Shown here: one piece after another, positions 42,962-52,784 of the stretch | Layout of the letters: each line of letters opens with the position of its first letter | Numbering within the stretch: position 1 is the stretch's first letter | Source: Bacteroidia bacterium | Lineage (GTDB): Bacteria; Bacteroidota; Bacteroidia; Bacteroidales; Prolixibacteraceae | Reading direction: 5' to 3' | DNA length: 64,000 nt | NCBI GenBank assembly: GCA_026391295.1 | Contig: JAPLDS010000073.1 | Coordinates: 1 to 64,000 of the forward strand | Made by a program: the position numbers and the translations under genes | The notes under the pieces: generated by a model | What the model saw: only the letters and a program-made list of their open reading frames with translations | What the model was told of the DNA's origin: nothing | The model's database searches: none

Positions 42962-44647
42962 TTACTCCCCCAGTTTTTTATAGCGAATACGATGGGGGGT
43001 ACTATCGCCCAGTCGTTTCTTCTTGTTTTCTTCGTATTCGGAATAGCTTCCTTCGAAGTAATAGACTTGTGAATTTCCCTCAAAAGCTAAGATATGCGTG
43101 GCAACGCGATCTAAGAACCAGCGATCATGGGAGATCACTACGGCGCAACCGGCAAAGCTATCCAAACCCTCTTCTAGTGCTCTTAAAGTGTTAACATCAA
43201 TATCATTGGTTGGCTCATCGAGGAGCAGCACATTAGCTTCTGACTTTAATGTCAAAGCGAGGTGAAGTCTATTCTTCTCCCCACCTGATAATACGCCACA
43301 CTTTTTCTCTTGATCAGCACCACTGAAATTAAAGCGTGAAACATATGCACGTGCATTTGTCATGCGACCACCCACCATCACCTCATCAGTTCCACCTGAA
43401 AGCACCTGATAGACTGTTTTATCATTAACGATAGCTTCGTGACCTTGATCAGCATAACCAATTTTCACGGTCTCACCAACAGAAAAACTACCAGAATCTA
43501 TCTTCTCAAGTCCGAGGATCATCCGGAACAAGGTTGTTTTACCTGCACCATTGGGACCGATAACACCCACGATACCATTAGGTGGAAGGACAAAGTCGAG
43601 GCCCTCAAACAACAAGCGATCGCCATAGGCCTTTGAAACGCCGTGTGCTTCAATGACCTTATCACCCAAGCGAGGTCCATTCGGGATAAACAACTCTAGT
43701 TTATCCTCTTTCTGCTTCACATCTTCGTTCAATAATTTCTCATAAGCACCTAGTCGAGCTTTTGATTTGGCTTGACGAGCCTTTGGACTCATCTTCACCC
43801 ACTCTAGTTCTCGCTCAAGTGTTTTACGACGTTTAGAAACACCTTTCTCTTCCATTTCTAAACGTTTAGACTTCTGTTCAAGCCAACTTGAATAGTTGCC
43901 CTTCCAAGGGATCCCTTCTCCCCTATCGAGTTCCAGAATCCAACCAGCTACATTATCCAAGAAATATCGATCATGGGTAATACAGATAACTGTTCCTTTA
44001 TATTGCTGCAAATGAAGTTCTAACCACTCCACAGATTCTGCATCAAGGTGGTTGGTTGGCTCATCAAGTAATAAAATATCGGGTTGTTTAAGCAATAAAC
44101 GACACAGAGCTACTCGGCGCCTCTCGCCTCCTGACAGCACTTTAACCGAGGTATCACCGTCTGGACAACGTAGAGCGTCCATCGCACGTTCTAACCTATT
44201 ATTTAGATTCCAAGCATCAGTAGCATCAATTTTTTCTTGCAATACCGCTTGACGATCCATCATCTTATCCATAACATCTGGATTCTCATAGACCTCAGGC
44301 AGACCAAACTTCTGATTAATATCTTCGTATTCCTCCAAAATATCTACAATATCTTGAGCGCCTTCTTGAACGATGCCCATTACTGTCTTCGTATCATCTA
44401 ATTCAGGCTCTTGCGACAAATGACCCACGGTATATCCAGCAGAAAATGCCAACTCTCCGTTAAAATCTTTCTCTAGACCTGCGATGATTTTTAAAAGCGT
44501 TGACTTACCAGAACCATTTAAACCAATGATCCCAATCTTAGCTCCCAAATAAAACGAAAGCGAGATATCTTTAATAACGGTTTTTTGTGGTGGGTAAGTC
44601 TTGCTTACCTTATACATTGAGAATATAACTTGCCTATCTTCAGCCAT
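42962..44647 (-). CDS. ettA: EttA, energy-dependent translational throttle (ABC-F)
   Basis: The 561-residue soluble protein has two ABC ATPase domains: Walker A GLNGSGKST and GPNGAGKTT, signatures LSGGERRRVALCRLLL and LSGGEKNRLHLAL, and Walker B LLLDEPTNHLD and LLLDEPTNDID. The linker between them and the arm region suit EttA, as does the N-terminus (MYKVSKTYPPQKTVIKDIS). It binds the ribosomal E site and gates the first elongation steps according to ADP/ATP ratio. Length is close to E. coli EttA. Confidence 0.93.
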   Translation of the reverse strand: MAEDRQVIFSMYKVSKTYPPQKTVIKDISLSFYLGAKIGIIGLNGSGKSTLLKIIAGLEKDFNGELAFSAGYTVGHLSQEPELDDTKTVMGIVQEGAQDIVDILEEYEDINQKFGLPEVYENPDVMDKMMDRQAVLQEKIDATDAWNLNNRLERAMDALRCPDGDTSVKVLSGGERRRVALCRLLLKQPDILLLDEPTNHLDAESVEWLELHLQQYKGTVICITHDRYFLDNVAGWILELDRGEGIPWKGNYSSWLEQKSKRLEMEEKGVSKRRKTLERELEWVKMSPKARQAKSKARLGAYEKLLNEDVKQKEDKLELFIPNGPRLGDKVIEAHGVSKAYGDRLLFEGLDFVLPPNGIVGVIGPNGAGKTTLFRMILGLEKIDSGSFSVGETVKIGYADQGHEAIVNDKTVYQVLSGGTDEVMVGGRMTNARAYVSRFNFSGADQEKKCGVLSGGEKNRLHLALTLKSEANVLLLDEPTNDIDVNTLRALEEGLDSFAGCAVVISHDRWFLDRVATHILAFEGNSQVYYFEGSYSEYEENKKKRLGDSTPHRIRYKKLGE

Positions 44648-44800
44648 GATTTTACTTTTTTATTTGAGTCCCAAAATTCGTATTTTTAATCAGATTTGAC
44701 AATTTATTTTTTAGTTATTCCTATTTATTGTGAAATAGCAGGCAAAATAGACCTTCTCACTTCTCCAACGGTGAGAAACTGCAGATTCACATAAATAAAC

Positions 44801-44808
44801 TAATTTTG
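44801..44808 (+). promoter_or_regulatory. Candidate -7 box of the small membrane-protein gene
   Basis: TAATTTTG fits TAnnTTTG and lies 26 nt before the ATG at 44835. It makes the upstream TTG start (44826) less attractive. No -33 element was identified. Confidence 0.4.
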
Positions 44809-44834
44809 TCAAAGGGTTATTAAACTTGAACATT

Positions 44835-45221
44835 ATGAAAGAATTTCTTTCCATCGCGGTGATATCGATCTTGCTTTTCTTCGCGTTATCCATTTACTGG
44901 AAATATAGCTTTACCTACAGTGATGGTTACAGAGCTGGATTGCTGCAGAAATTTTCAAGAAAAGGGAATCTATTCAAGACCTATGAAGGTGAAATGATCT
45001 TAAGCAGTGTTCAAAGTAATGCGAACGTTGCCATTGCATCGGAGAAATTTCTATTCTCAGTTACAGATCAGAAGGTGGCTCAAGAAATTGAGAAAGCGCA
45101 AGGCCAAACAATAATTGTCCATTACCGCGAGAAAAATGGCACCCTGCCTTGGAAAGGTGAGAGTCATTATTTTGTCGATAGTATTAAGATCGCGCCATCC
45201 TTAAATCGTGGCTTGCGCTAA
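44835..45221 (+). CDS. Conserved hypothetical single-helix membrane protein
   Basis: The 128-residue protein has one N-terminal transmembrane helix (about 4-22) and a small periplasmic domain with YSDGYRAGLLQKFSRKGNLFKTYEGEM, a pattern found in short Bacteroidota proteins sometimes mislabelled as 6-phosphogluconate dehydrogenase. No enzyme motif is visible. The ATG at 44835 is used; a TTG three codons earlier is possible. It converges with the GH78 gene (33-nt gap). Confidence 0.7.
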   Translation: MKEFLSIAVISILLFFALSIYWKYSFTYSDGYRAGLLQKFSRKGNLFKTYEGEMILSSVQSNANVAIASEKFLFSVTDQKVAQEIEKAQGQTIIVHYREKNGTLPWKGESHYFVDSIKIAPSLNRGLR

Positions 45222-45254
45222 TTATTCTGTCCTAAAAACAGCTATCCATCTCTT

Positions 45255-47924
45255 TTACAGCTGATAACTTAGCGTATATTTTCCACTTCCGAGGCTTACT
45301 AAGTTAGAATCTTGAGATCCTAGAGTTATAATCTTCTCATTTAAGCTATACGATTTAGTACCGCTCTTTAAAACAACCTTTGCCAGACATCCCACTGGAA
45401 CTTCGACTTCTATTTTTAGGCTATTGCTCTCGATCTTCCAATTCACAGCCAGTTTTCCATTTGGTGTTTCTTTCGTTGATTTTGCCCACGTAACTCCTTT
45501 AGGAATTTGTGGATCGATGAACACCTGAGTATATCCCGGATAATTATCATCTGGCCGAATACCGCCTACCGCCTGATAAAACCAGGAGCCAATGCCGTTA
45601 TAGCAATTATGAATACGACTTCTCTGTCCAGACCAGTGCTCCCAAATTGTGGTAGCACCTTGATCGATCATATATAAAAATCCAGGGTAATCGCGTTTTT
45701 TCAACATGTTATAATACAGATCGACGGTTCTATTTTTAACCGCCCACTCCGTAAAGATTGGAATTCCAACCAGACCTGTAGCAATATGGCCTCCACGCTT
45801 TACCACGATTTCATTTTGAAGTGACTGAGTCACCTTGGAGATCAAAGAGTCCGGAACTAAGTTTGTTAAGAGCGGATAGCAATTATCTATTTGAGATCCG
45901 CTGGCATAGCTATATTTCTTGGCATTAAAATAGGCCTGATGAATCTGTTTTTTTAGTTTCTCATTTTGCAGAGCGTACTTTTGGGCATCCTCCTTTTTGC
46001 CAAGCAAGAGTGCTATCTTTTCCATTTTCTCTAAGCTCTGACTTACCACACAGTTATCGACTAAGTTAATTGACCCCTTATCTCTCTGATCAACCCCTTC
46101 AGGCACAGCCCAATCACCCAAATACCATCCTCTGTAATTTGTTTCTGGCCAAGGTTGCAGTAATCCATCTGGTGAATATTTAGCCACATAACCAAGCCAC
46201 TGTTGCATAACTGGGTAGTATTTCTCCAGCACTCGAGCATCGCCATAATTGAGGTAAGTCTTGTAAGAAGCGGTAATAATAAATGCACACCAATAGGGGC
46301 CACCGCCAGCTGGATAAGGGCAGGGAGCCGTATGGGGCATCCCTCCATCTTCACGAACACAATCACCCCATGCTTGTAGCCAATTCGAATATAGTGGACC
46401 TAAGTCAAACATCGTCTGAGCGGTTAATGTGGAAGCATTTCCATCTCCGCCATAACCTAAACGCTCTAGCTGAGGACAATCGACTAAATAACCACCAATA
46501 CTTAAGCATTTCAGCGTATAGAAAAGCATGTCGTGGATTGTATTCAGATCTTTATCTGAGCAAGCGAATGTGGCTGCTGGCTTATAGTCAGTATGTACTA
46601 GAAAAGCTTTAATGCACTCTTTTTTAGGTGCCGCAAGCAGATTGCTGATTTTTAGGTAGCGGAAGCCATGGTAATTGAACTTACTTTTAAAGATCTCATT
46701 CCCTGAGCCCTTCGCAACATAGGAATCTTCCTGACGTTGAGAAACAAACTTTCCATCTTTCTCTAGATGATCTGTATATTGAAGAATAACTTCTTGACCA
46801 GCTGTTAAACCTTCAAACTTAACCTCTGCAATTCCTGTAAGGGTAGTCCCCATATCTACAAGCCAAGTTTTAGAACCAAACGGTTTAACATTTGATACGC
46901 CAACCTCACCCTGAATTTTGTTTACCTCAACGGTCTGAGGTGTAACAAGATGATTCGGAATCTTTGTAATATAAACTGGGCTCCAAGTTTCTTTCTCTAA
47001 AGAGGGACCAGACAAATCGGCAAGCGTCGTATTTGCATTAATCTTCTCTCCACCAAAGTGTCCACCCTTACCAGTTTCTATAGCGGAATACCCACTAACT
47101 CTCGCTTTCCAAGAACCATCTGTGACAGAGAGAGTATTCCATTTGCCATCAACTAATTCTTCTAACCTCGCTTTGACTAATGGGCCCTTATACTCAACAC
47201 CTGGTAAATCAGCGGTATACCATCCACGTCCTAGCCATATTACAAGGTCATTATCTCCCTCTTTTAGGTAAGATGAAACATCATACGTTAAACTTAATGA
47301 TCTCTTATTAAACTGCGAAACAGCAGGTGCCAGCAGAGCATTTCCAACTTTTACCCCATTGATATAAACCTCATGATAGCCTAATGAATTAACATAAATC
47401 AATCGTTTAGTAGCTTTTCCAGTCAACTTTAAATGTGTGGTTAACAATGGACTTTCTGGATTTCCTGCAGATATAGGTAGGCCAATATAATCGGCTTTCC
47501 AGTCTACCCCAGCGAGCAAACCAACACTAAAAAAATTCGTTGAGCTCCAGGAAGAAGCTTGATCATTCTGATCCCACACACGAACTTTCCAATAAACTAA
47601 CGATCTAGAATCTAATTGCTTACCACCCCAAAGTACGATCCCTTTAGTTGTAGAGCTTATTTTTCCTGAACTCCACAAATTGGCTCCTTGTTCAGATAGT
47701 AGAGAGCTGTCAGTAGCAGCAATAATCTGATAGGCGTTTTGCCGAGTGCCATTCTGACTTGAAGCTATTTTCCAGCTTAACCCTGGCGCTGTCGTTGCAA
47801 TACCAAATGGATTTGTTAATCCCTCGCAATGCAAATCGTACAGAGATAATTTCTCTTGATCGGACGAAAAGGCAGAAAAGCCAATTAAAAGAAAGATCTG
47901 AAGGCAAAAAATTAATTTAAACAT
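45255..47924 (-). CDS. GH78 alpha-L-rhamnosidase (second copy)
   Basis: The 889-residue protein has a signal peptide (about 1-20), an N-terminal beta-sandwich (LSLYDLHCEGLTNPFGIA), a Bac_rhamnosid_N domain and an (alpha/alpha)6 catalytic domain. The motif DCPQLERLGYGGDGNAS has the conserved acid cluster, and TIWEHWSG supplies the second Glu. It differs strongly from the GH78 at 21334 (for instance in the motif GYGGDG against GWTGDA), so it belongs to another GH78 branch and may have another linkage preference. It is not flanked by SusC/SusD genes. Confidence 0.92.
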   Translation of the reverse strand: MFKLIFCLQIFLLIGFSAFSSDQEKLSLYDLHCEGLTNPFGIATTAPGLSWKIASSQNGTRQNAYQIIAATDSSLLSEQGANLWSSGKISSTTKGIVLWGGKQLDSRSLVYWKVRVWDQNDQASSWSSTNFFSVGLLAGVDWKADYIGLPISAGNPESPLLTTHLKLTGKATKRLIYVNSLGYHEVYINGVKVGNALLAPAVSQFNKRSLSLTYDVSSYLKEGDNDLVIWLGRGWYTADLPGVEYKGPLVKARLEELVDGKWNTLSVTDGSWKARVSGYSAIETGKGGHFGGEKINANTTLADLSGPSLEKETWSPVYITKIPNHLVTPQTVEVNKIQGEVGVSNVKPFGSKTWLVDMGTTLTGIAEVKFEGLTAGQEVILQYTDHLEKDGKFVSQRQEDSYVAKGSGNEIFKSKFNYHGFRYLKISNLLAAPKKECIKAFLVHTDYKPAATFACSDKDLNTIHDMLFYTLKCLSIGGYLVDCPQLERLGYGGDGNASTLTAQTMFDLGPLYSNWLQAWGDCVREDGGMPHTAPCPYPAGGGPYWCAFIITASYKTYLNYGDARVLEKYYPVMQQWLGYVAKYSPDGLLQPWPETNYRGWYLGDWAVPEGVDQRDKGSINLVDNCVVSQSLEKMEKIALLLGKKEDAQKYALQNEKLKKQIHQAYFNAKKYSYASGSQIDNCYPLLTNLVPDSLISKVTQSLQNEIVVKRGGHIATGLVGIPIFTEWAVKNRTVDLYYNMLKKRDYPGFLYMIDQGATTIWEHWSGQRSRIHNCYNGIGSWFYQAVGGIRPDDNYPGYTQVFIDPQIPKGVTWAKSTKETPNGKLAVNWKIESNSLKIEVEVPVGCLAKVVLKSGTKSYSLNEKIITLGSQDSNLVSLGSGKYTLSYQL

Positions 47925-48251
47925 ATCAGTTTAGTTTAGAAGATTACAAAAGAGCATTTGAATTGAATTCAATCTCATAAAAAATACACAATTCTATTTA
48001 GGCAAGAAACAACCCATTAGATGATGACAACTAGTAAACAATCACTTAGAAGTTGATTTAGAACCGAAAGATCGAGATTAGGCAATCGCTTAATTAGGAG
48101 GTTAATGATACAAATTAAATCCCAAGGTTCAAAAAAATATTTTTTTTTAGATATTAGTCTAGGCTAGCCCCCTATTTCATGTCGAAAACCAAACTAGAAC
48201 ATTAGGGCATGGAAGTTGTTATAAGAAGGTAGTTAACTTTAAAAAAACAGT
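47925..48251. other. Divergent intergenic region, nothing further identified
   Basis: The 327-nt AT-rich spacer between the GH78 gene and the old-yellow-enzyme gene must hold both promoters. I found no TAnnTTTG box, clear dyad or reading frame. Confidence 0.4.
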
Positions 48252-49340
48252 ATGAGTACAGTGAAATTATTTACAAAATACAAACTTGGAGATCTAGAAT
48301 TAAAAAATAGAATCGTGATGGCTCCTATGACACGTTGTCGTGCAATTGGGAATATTCCGAACGATTTAATTGCAACTTATTACGAACAAAGAGCAGGTGC
48401 AGGACTTATCATCACGGAAGGAGCCTCACCCTCGCCAAATGGTCTTGGCTATTGCCGTATTCCTGGATTATTCAATGAGGCACAAGCTGAAGGTTGGAAA
48501 AAAACTACAGATGCCATTCATGCAAAGGGAAGTGCAATTTTTGTACAACTGATGCATTCTGGTCGAATTAGTAGTTCGCACAACTTACCTGAAGGGGCGA
48601 TTACACTAGCTCCATCGGCCATAAATGCAGCCGGTCAGATGTGGACTGACGCACATGGAATGGTTGATTTTGATGTGCCCAAAGCAATGACTTTTGCAGA
48701 GATACAAGCAGCGATTACAGAATATGAGCAATCAGCTATTTTGGCAGTCAAAGCAGGCTTTGATGGCGTGGAGTTACATGCTGCAAATGGTTATTTATTA
48801 GAGCAATTCATCTCGCCAATTAGTAATCAACGGACTGATGAGTATGGCGGAAGCGTAAAAAACAGATGTCGCTTTGTACTGGAAGTTATCGACCGCGTGA
48901 TCAAAGCTACAGGAGCAAATAGAACAAGTATTCGTCTATCCCCATTTGGCGTGGCCAGCGACATGCCTCATTATCCAGAGATCGAAGAGACTTACACCTA
49001 TCTTGCTGAACAACTTAACGACAGAGGTATCATCTATATCCATTTAGTAGATCATAGTGCCATGGGTGCTCCAGCAGTTCCTTTCAGCATTAAAAATACA
49101 ATCCATACAAAATTCAAAAACACCCTAATCCTTACCGGTGGGTATAACCTGCAAACTGCAGAACAAGATCTTCAAAGCAACAACACAGACCTCATTGGTT
49201 TCGGCAGACAGTTTATCAACAATCCTGACTTAGTAGAACGACTTGAAAACAACTGGCCTTTATCTGAGACCTTAGATTTCGACACATTCTACTCTGCTGG
49301 CAAAGAAGGCTTTATCGACTACCCTACTTATTCAAACTAG
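48252..49340 (+). CDS. Old yellow enzyme (alkene reductase/NADH:flavin oxidoreductase)
   Basis: The 362-residue FMN enzyme is a TIM barrel with VMAPMTRCRA near the N-terminus, QLMHSGRIS, GVELHAANGYLLEQFISP with the substrate-binding His-Ala-Ala-Asn, and NQRTDEYGGSVKNR. The C-terminal GFGRQFINNPDLVERL closes the phosphate site. The family reduces activated C=C bonds and nitro-compounds with NAD(P)H. HAAN at the active site puts it in the classical NemA/OYE group. It is a single gene. Confidence 0.92.
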   Translation: MSTVKLFTKYKLGDLELKNRIVMAPMTRCRAIGNIPNDLIATYYEQRAGAGLIITEGASPSPNGLGYCRIPGLFNEAQAEGWKKTTDAIHAKGSAIFVQLMHSGRISSSHNLPEGAITLAPSAINAAGQMWTDAHGMVDFDVPKAMTFAEIQAAITEYEQSAILAVKAGFDGVELHAANGYLLEQFISPISNQRTDEYGGSVKNRCRFVLEVIDRVIKATGANRTSIRLSPFGVASDMPHYPEIEETYTYLAEQLNDRGIIYIHLVDHSAMGAPAVPFSIKNTIHTKFKNTLILTGGYNLQTAEQDLQSNNTDLIGFGRQFINNPDLVERLENNWPLSETLDFDTFYSAGKEGFIDYPTYSN

Positions 49341-49366
49341 GTTAGAAACCGCACTTTTATCGACTG

Positions 49367-49442
49367 AAATGCCGTGAGGTCTTTGCAGATCTTTGTTATC
49401 CAATTACGGATGATGGATTTATGCAATAGCCTTGCGGCATTT
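49367..49442 (+). terminator. Possible long-loop terminator after the old-yellow-enzyme gene
   Basis: AAATGCCG (49367-49374) can pair with CGGCATTT (49435-49442), extended by G-U pairs to about 13 bp, around a loop of about 50 nt. A short T-run follows. Confidence 0.35.
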
Positions 49443-49514
49443 TACATTCATTGAATTCCCAAACACACTTCAACCTTTCAAATTAAAAAGTTAAATTTGA
49501 CCAAAATTAACTTT

Positions 49515-50390
49515 ATGATTAAGTCAATGACCGGTTATGGGAAAGCAGAATGCGAGCTAGCCCAGAAAAAAGTAACCATTGAAATTAAATCGCTCAACAG
49601 CAAGCAGCTCGAATTAAACACTAGAATGCCAAGTGTTTATAGAGAAAAAGAACTGGAAATCAGACGAGAGCTATCCGACAAACTGATTCGGGGCAAAGTT
49701 GATTTCAGTCTGTTTATTGAATCGTTGGGAGTCGAGAGTAACAGTGCCATAAATGGTTCACTCGTAAAAAGTTATTTCAGTCAACTTTCTGCCATCAGTG
49801 CCGACCTAGGTGTTCCAATTAACGAGCACACTTTACAGATCGTCATGCAATTGCCTGAAGTTGTGAAGATGACTCGTGATGAATTGAACGAAGACGAATG
49901 GAAAATTATCCAGAAAGGAATTGCAGAAGCAGCAGCAGCCTTAGAAAATTTCAGAATTCAAGAAGGTGACTCCCTGGCTAAAGATCTAATAATCAACATA
50001 AATAACATCACCGCCCTTTTGGAACAAGTGGCACCTTTTGAGCTTGAACGGGTCACTAAAATAAAAGAACGGATTGCTGAAGGTTTGAAGGAGTTGTCAT
50101 CACCTGATGGTGTCGACCATACCAGACTTGAACAAGAGATGATCTTTTATCTAGAAAAACTAGATGTCAACGAAGAGAAAGTTAGACTAAAGAATCATTG
50201 CGTCTATTTTCTTGAAACCATGGAATTGAATGAACCTACTGGAAAAAAACTAGGGTTTATTGCTCAAGAGATTGGCCGTGAAATCAATACGTTAGGCTCA
50301 AAAGCCAACCATACAGAGATGCAAAAATTAGTTATCGGGATGAAAGATTCCTTAGAGCGAATTAAAGAACAACTGCTCAACGCCTTATAA
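49515..50390 (+). CDS. yicC: YicC-family endoribonuclease
   Basis: The 291-residue protein has the YicC N-terminal domain (IKSMTGYGKAECEL, NSKQLELNTRMP) and the DUF1732 C-terminal domain (LDVNEEKVRLKNHC, GKKLGFIAQEIGREINTLGSKAN). YicC proteins are reported to be RNases that help degrade small RNAs. ATG 49515 is chosen because a TTG at 49497 overlaps a -7-like TAAATTTG (49492-49499) and the family begins with MIKSMTG. gmk and nadD follow on the same strand, a conserved order in Bacteroidota. Confidence 0.9.
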   Translation: MIKSMTGYGKAECELAQKKVTIEIKSLNSKQLELNTRMPSVYREKELEIRRELSDKLIRGKVDFSLFIESLGVESNSAINGSLVKSYFSQLSAISADLGVPINEHTLQIVMQLPEVVKMTRDELNEDEWKIIQKGIAEAAAALENFRIQEGDSLAKDLIININNITALLEQVAPFELERVTKIKERIAEGLKELSSPDGVDHTRLEQEMIFYLEKLDVNEEKVRLKNHCVYFLETMELNEPTGKKLGFIAQEIGREINTLGSKANHTEMQKLVIGMKDSLERIKEQLLNAL

Positions 50391-50424
50391 AATCTTATCC
50401 GATTACGCTAAAAATAGAAATGCA

Positions 50425-51003
50425 ATGAGTGAGGGCAAAATGGTTATTTTCTCTGCTCCGTCGGGGGCTGGCAAGACAACAATTGTAAAGCATTTGTTAT
50501 CCTTAGGCCTAAACTTTGCATTCTCCATTTCTGCGACTACCCGCAAACCCAGAGGGGTTGAAATAGATGGAAAGGACTATTATTTCTTAACTCCTGAAGA
50601 GTTTCAAAGCAAAATTAACAACCATGAATTTCTTGAGTGGGAAGAAGTTTATCCGGGATGTTTTTATGGAACATTAAAATCAGAAGTTGAGCGAATACTT
50701 CAAGCTGGCGGACATATCCTTTTTGATATCGATGTTGTAGGCGGAAGTAATATCAAAAAGCAGTATGGCGACAAGGCTCTGGCTGTTTTTATCCAAGCGC
50801 CATCTATAGAGGAGTTAAGAAACAGATTGCTAAATAGGTCTACGGATCATCCTGAAATCATTCAAGAACGCATTGCCAAGGCGGAGTTCGAGATGAGCTT
50901 CGTGAAACTTTTTGACATTGTCATAATTAACGACAGACTTGAAGATGCACTTTTAGAAGCTGAAACAAACGTGAATAGATTTTTAAAAGGGACAAATCAA
51001 TAG
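50425..51003 (+). CDS. gmk: Guanylate kinase
   Basis: The 192-residue enzyme phosphorylates GMP and dGMP with ATP. It shows the P-loop SAPSGAGKTT (about 10-19), the GMP-binding segments SISATTRKPRGVEIDGKDYYF and EWEEVYPGCFYGT, and the lid NRSTDHPEIIQERI. Length and motif order match the family. It is 34 nt after yicC and 86 nt before nadD, in a housekeeping operon. Confidence 0.95.
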   Translation: MSEGKMVIFSAPSGAGKTTIVKHLLSLGLNFAFSISATTRKPRGVEIDGKDYYFLTPEEFQSKINNHEFLEWEEVYPGCFYGTLKSEVERILQAGGHILFDIDVVGGSNIKKQYGDKALAVFIQAPSIEELRNRLLNRSTDHPEIIQERIAKAEFEMSFVKLFDIVIINDRLEDALLEAETNVNRFLKGTNQ

Positions 51004-51089
51004 CCTAAAGGCCTAAAGTTTAAGATCACGTCTTTGATAAATAAAATTTAGTGTGCCGAAAACATAAATAGAATTCTATCCTGATCTTG

Positions 51090-51653
51090 ATGAAAATAGC
51101 TATTTACGCTGGGTCTTTTAATCCGATACACAATGGTCATCTCGCTATTGCAAGGGAGGTTTTACATCAAGGTGCAGCAGAACAGGTTTGGTTTTTAGTT
51201 TCTCCACAAAATCCATTGAAAGTTAACAGTGATCTTTTGCCTGAGCAAGATCGACTAGAGATGGTTCGCTTAGCCATCGAGGAAGAACCGAATATGATTG
51301 TCAGCGATTTTGAGTTTCGGCTCCCTAGGCCTTCCTACACCATTCGAACCCTTGATGCTCTTAAAAAAGATTTTCCCACTCATCAGTTTGTGTTATTAAT
51401 CGGCGGTGACAACTTCGCCATTTTTCAAAAATGGGTCGAATACCAGCGGATTATTTCAGATTTTGGATTGATTGTTTATCCCCGACCAGGATATGAATCA
51501 GCAGATATCTTAAAATTTAAAAACACCACTTGCTTAACAGCCAAGCTATTAGATATTTCCGCTACTGAATTAAGAGAGAAAGCTAAAAAAGGTGAATCGA
51601 TAGATTCTTTAACGTCTGCTAAGGTAGCCAATTACCTCCAGCGACTGCTTTAG
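51090..51653 (+). CDS. nadD: Nicotinate-nucleotide adenylyltransferase
   Basis: The 187-residue enzyme makes deamido-NAD from NaMN and ATP. The nucleotidyl-transferase motif GSFNPIHNGHL (about 8-18) and the C-terminal ISATELREKAKKGESI are present, with LIGGDNFAIFQKW in between. The ATG at 51090 is preferred to the TTG directly before it. It closes the yicC-gmk-nadD run. The following ABC transporter genes are on the opposite strand. Confidence 0.94.
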   Translation: MKIAIYAGSFNPIHNGHLAIAREVLHQGAAEQVWFLVSPQNPLKVNSDLLPEQDRLEMVRLAIEEEPNMIVSDFEFRLPRPSYTIRTLDALKKDFPTHQFVLLIGGDNFAIFQKWVEYQRIISDFGLIVYPRPGYESADILKFKNTTCLTAKLLDISATELREKAKKGESIDSLTSAKVANYLQRLL

Positions 51654-51668
51654 ATCAAAAGGCAAATA

Positions 51669-52784
51669 TCAATACCACTTAAACGTTTTTATCCCAATCA
51701 CAAAAGTGGAGACTCCAACTGATGCCAGTATCACTGCTTCGCGCCAAACATCGACAAAGGTACCACCTTCATTGAAAATAGTTCGGAAACCATCGGCAAT
51801 CATACTTAGGGGGAGGTATTGGATAACAGATACCGCCCAATCTGGAAAGTTATGATAACTAAAAAACACACCTGAGACAACCATCATAGGAGTCACAATC
51901 GCATTAATCATTCCGTTACCAACCTCAGAGCTTGCAGTACGTGAAGATATCAAGATGGCAATGCCAGAAAAAGCAATATTTCCGGCCATAAATAAGAGAA
52001 TCAAGGCACTCACACTTCCCTGTATCGTCACATCAAAATAGATCCAAGCAAAGATAAATAACAGGATAGCCTCAGCCAGGTTCATAAAAAAACGAGCTGT
52101 TATTAAGGCAATTAGAAGATTTGTCTTTCGCATTGGCGTCGCTACCATTCTTCGCAAAAGTTTTTTTGATCGACGATCAATGATGGTATAACTAATTCCC
52201 CAGCAACAGGCCATCATAATTCCCATCCCCAACAAACCAGGAATTAAAAAGTCGACATATCGAGATCCTTTCAGTGTTAATGGGACAATAGACTCCTGCA
52301 TTTTTGCATACGACTTCGTTCCATTTTGCTCAAAATCAGCAGCTAATTGATAAGCAGCTTTCGCATCCTGACTAGAAGGATCGAAGGAATATTTAGAACC
52401 CCTATTTGAGTCTTCAATAATCACAGATACCTTCCCCTTTTTAAGCAGACGATATGCATTTGAAGATGAGGTCTCAAAATAATTCAGCTGAGCATCCCCT
52501 AATTTTTCATTCTTTAAAGTCACCAAATAACTGCTATCCTTTTTGATGCCATTTTCAGTCAGGCCAGCGAACAGTTTACTCTTACGACCATCAATGGTCT
52601 GTTCTGTCCGAACAATTGCAATCTTAGCATGTACTCCCGTTTTCTGCGTAAAAGCAATACCCAGTCCCCAAGCCATCAAGATTGGGAAAATAACACCCCA
52701 AAAGATGACTGCCGGTTCCCGAATAATCTCAGCAAAATGGGCGACGACTAGACGATAAAGCTGATGATTTGTAATTTTATTCAT
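51669..52784 (-). CDS. ABC-2 type transporter permease
   Basis: The 371-residue membrane protein has one N-terminal helix (about 25-45), a long extracytoplasmic domain (about 50-175) and five C-terminal helices, the usual ABC2_membrane_3 layout (YhhJ/YbhR type). It probably exports drugs, lipids or another small molecule with the ATPase encoded upstream; the genes overlap by 8 bp (52777-52784). There is no membrane-fusion protein or TolC-like gene nearby. Confidence 0.87.
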   Translation of the reverse strand: MNKITNHQLYRLVVAHFAEIIREPAVIFWGVIFPILMAWGLGIAFTQKTGVHAKIAIVRTEQTIDGRKSKLFAGLTENGIKKDSSYLVTLKNEKLGDAQLNYFETSSSNAYRLLKKGKVSVIIEDSNRGSKYSFDPSSQDAKAAYQLAADFEQNGTKSYAKMQESIVPLTLKGSRYVDFLIPGLLGMGIMMACCWGISYTIIDRRSKKLLRRMVATPMRKTNLLIALITARFFMNLAEAILLFIFAWIYFDVTIQGSVSALILLFMAGNIAFSGIAILISSRTASSEVGNGMINAIVTPMMVVSGVFFSYHNFPDWAVSVIQYLPLSMIADGFRTIFNEGGTFVDVWREAVILASVGVSTFVIGIKTFKWY

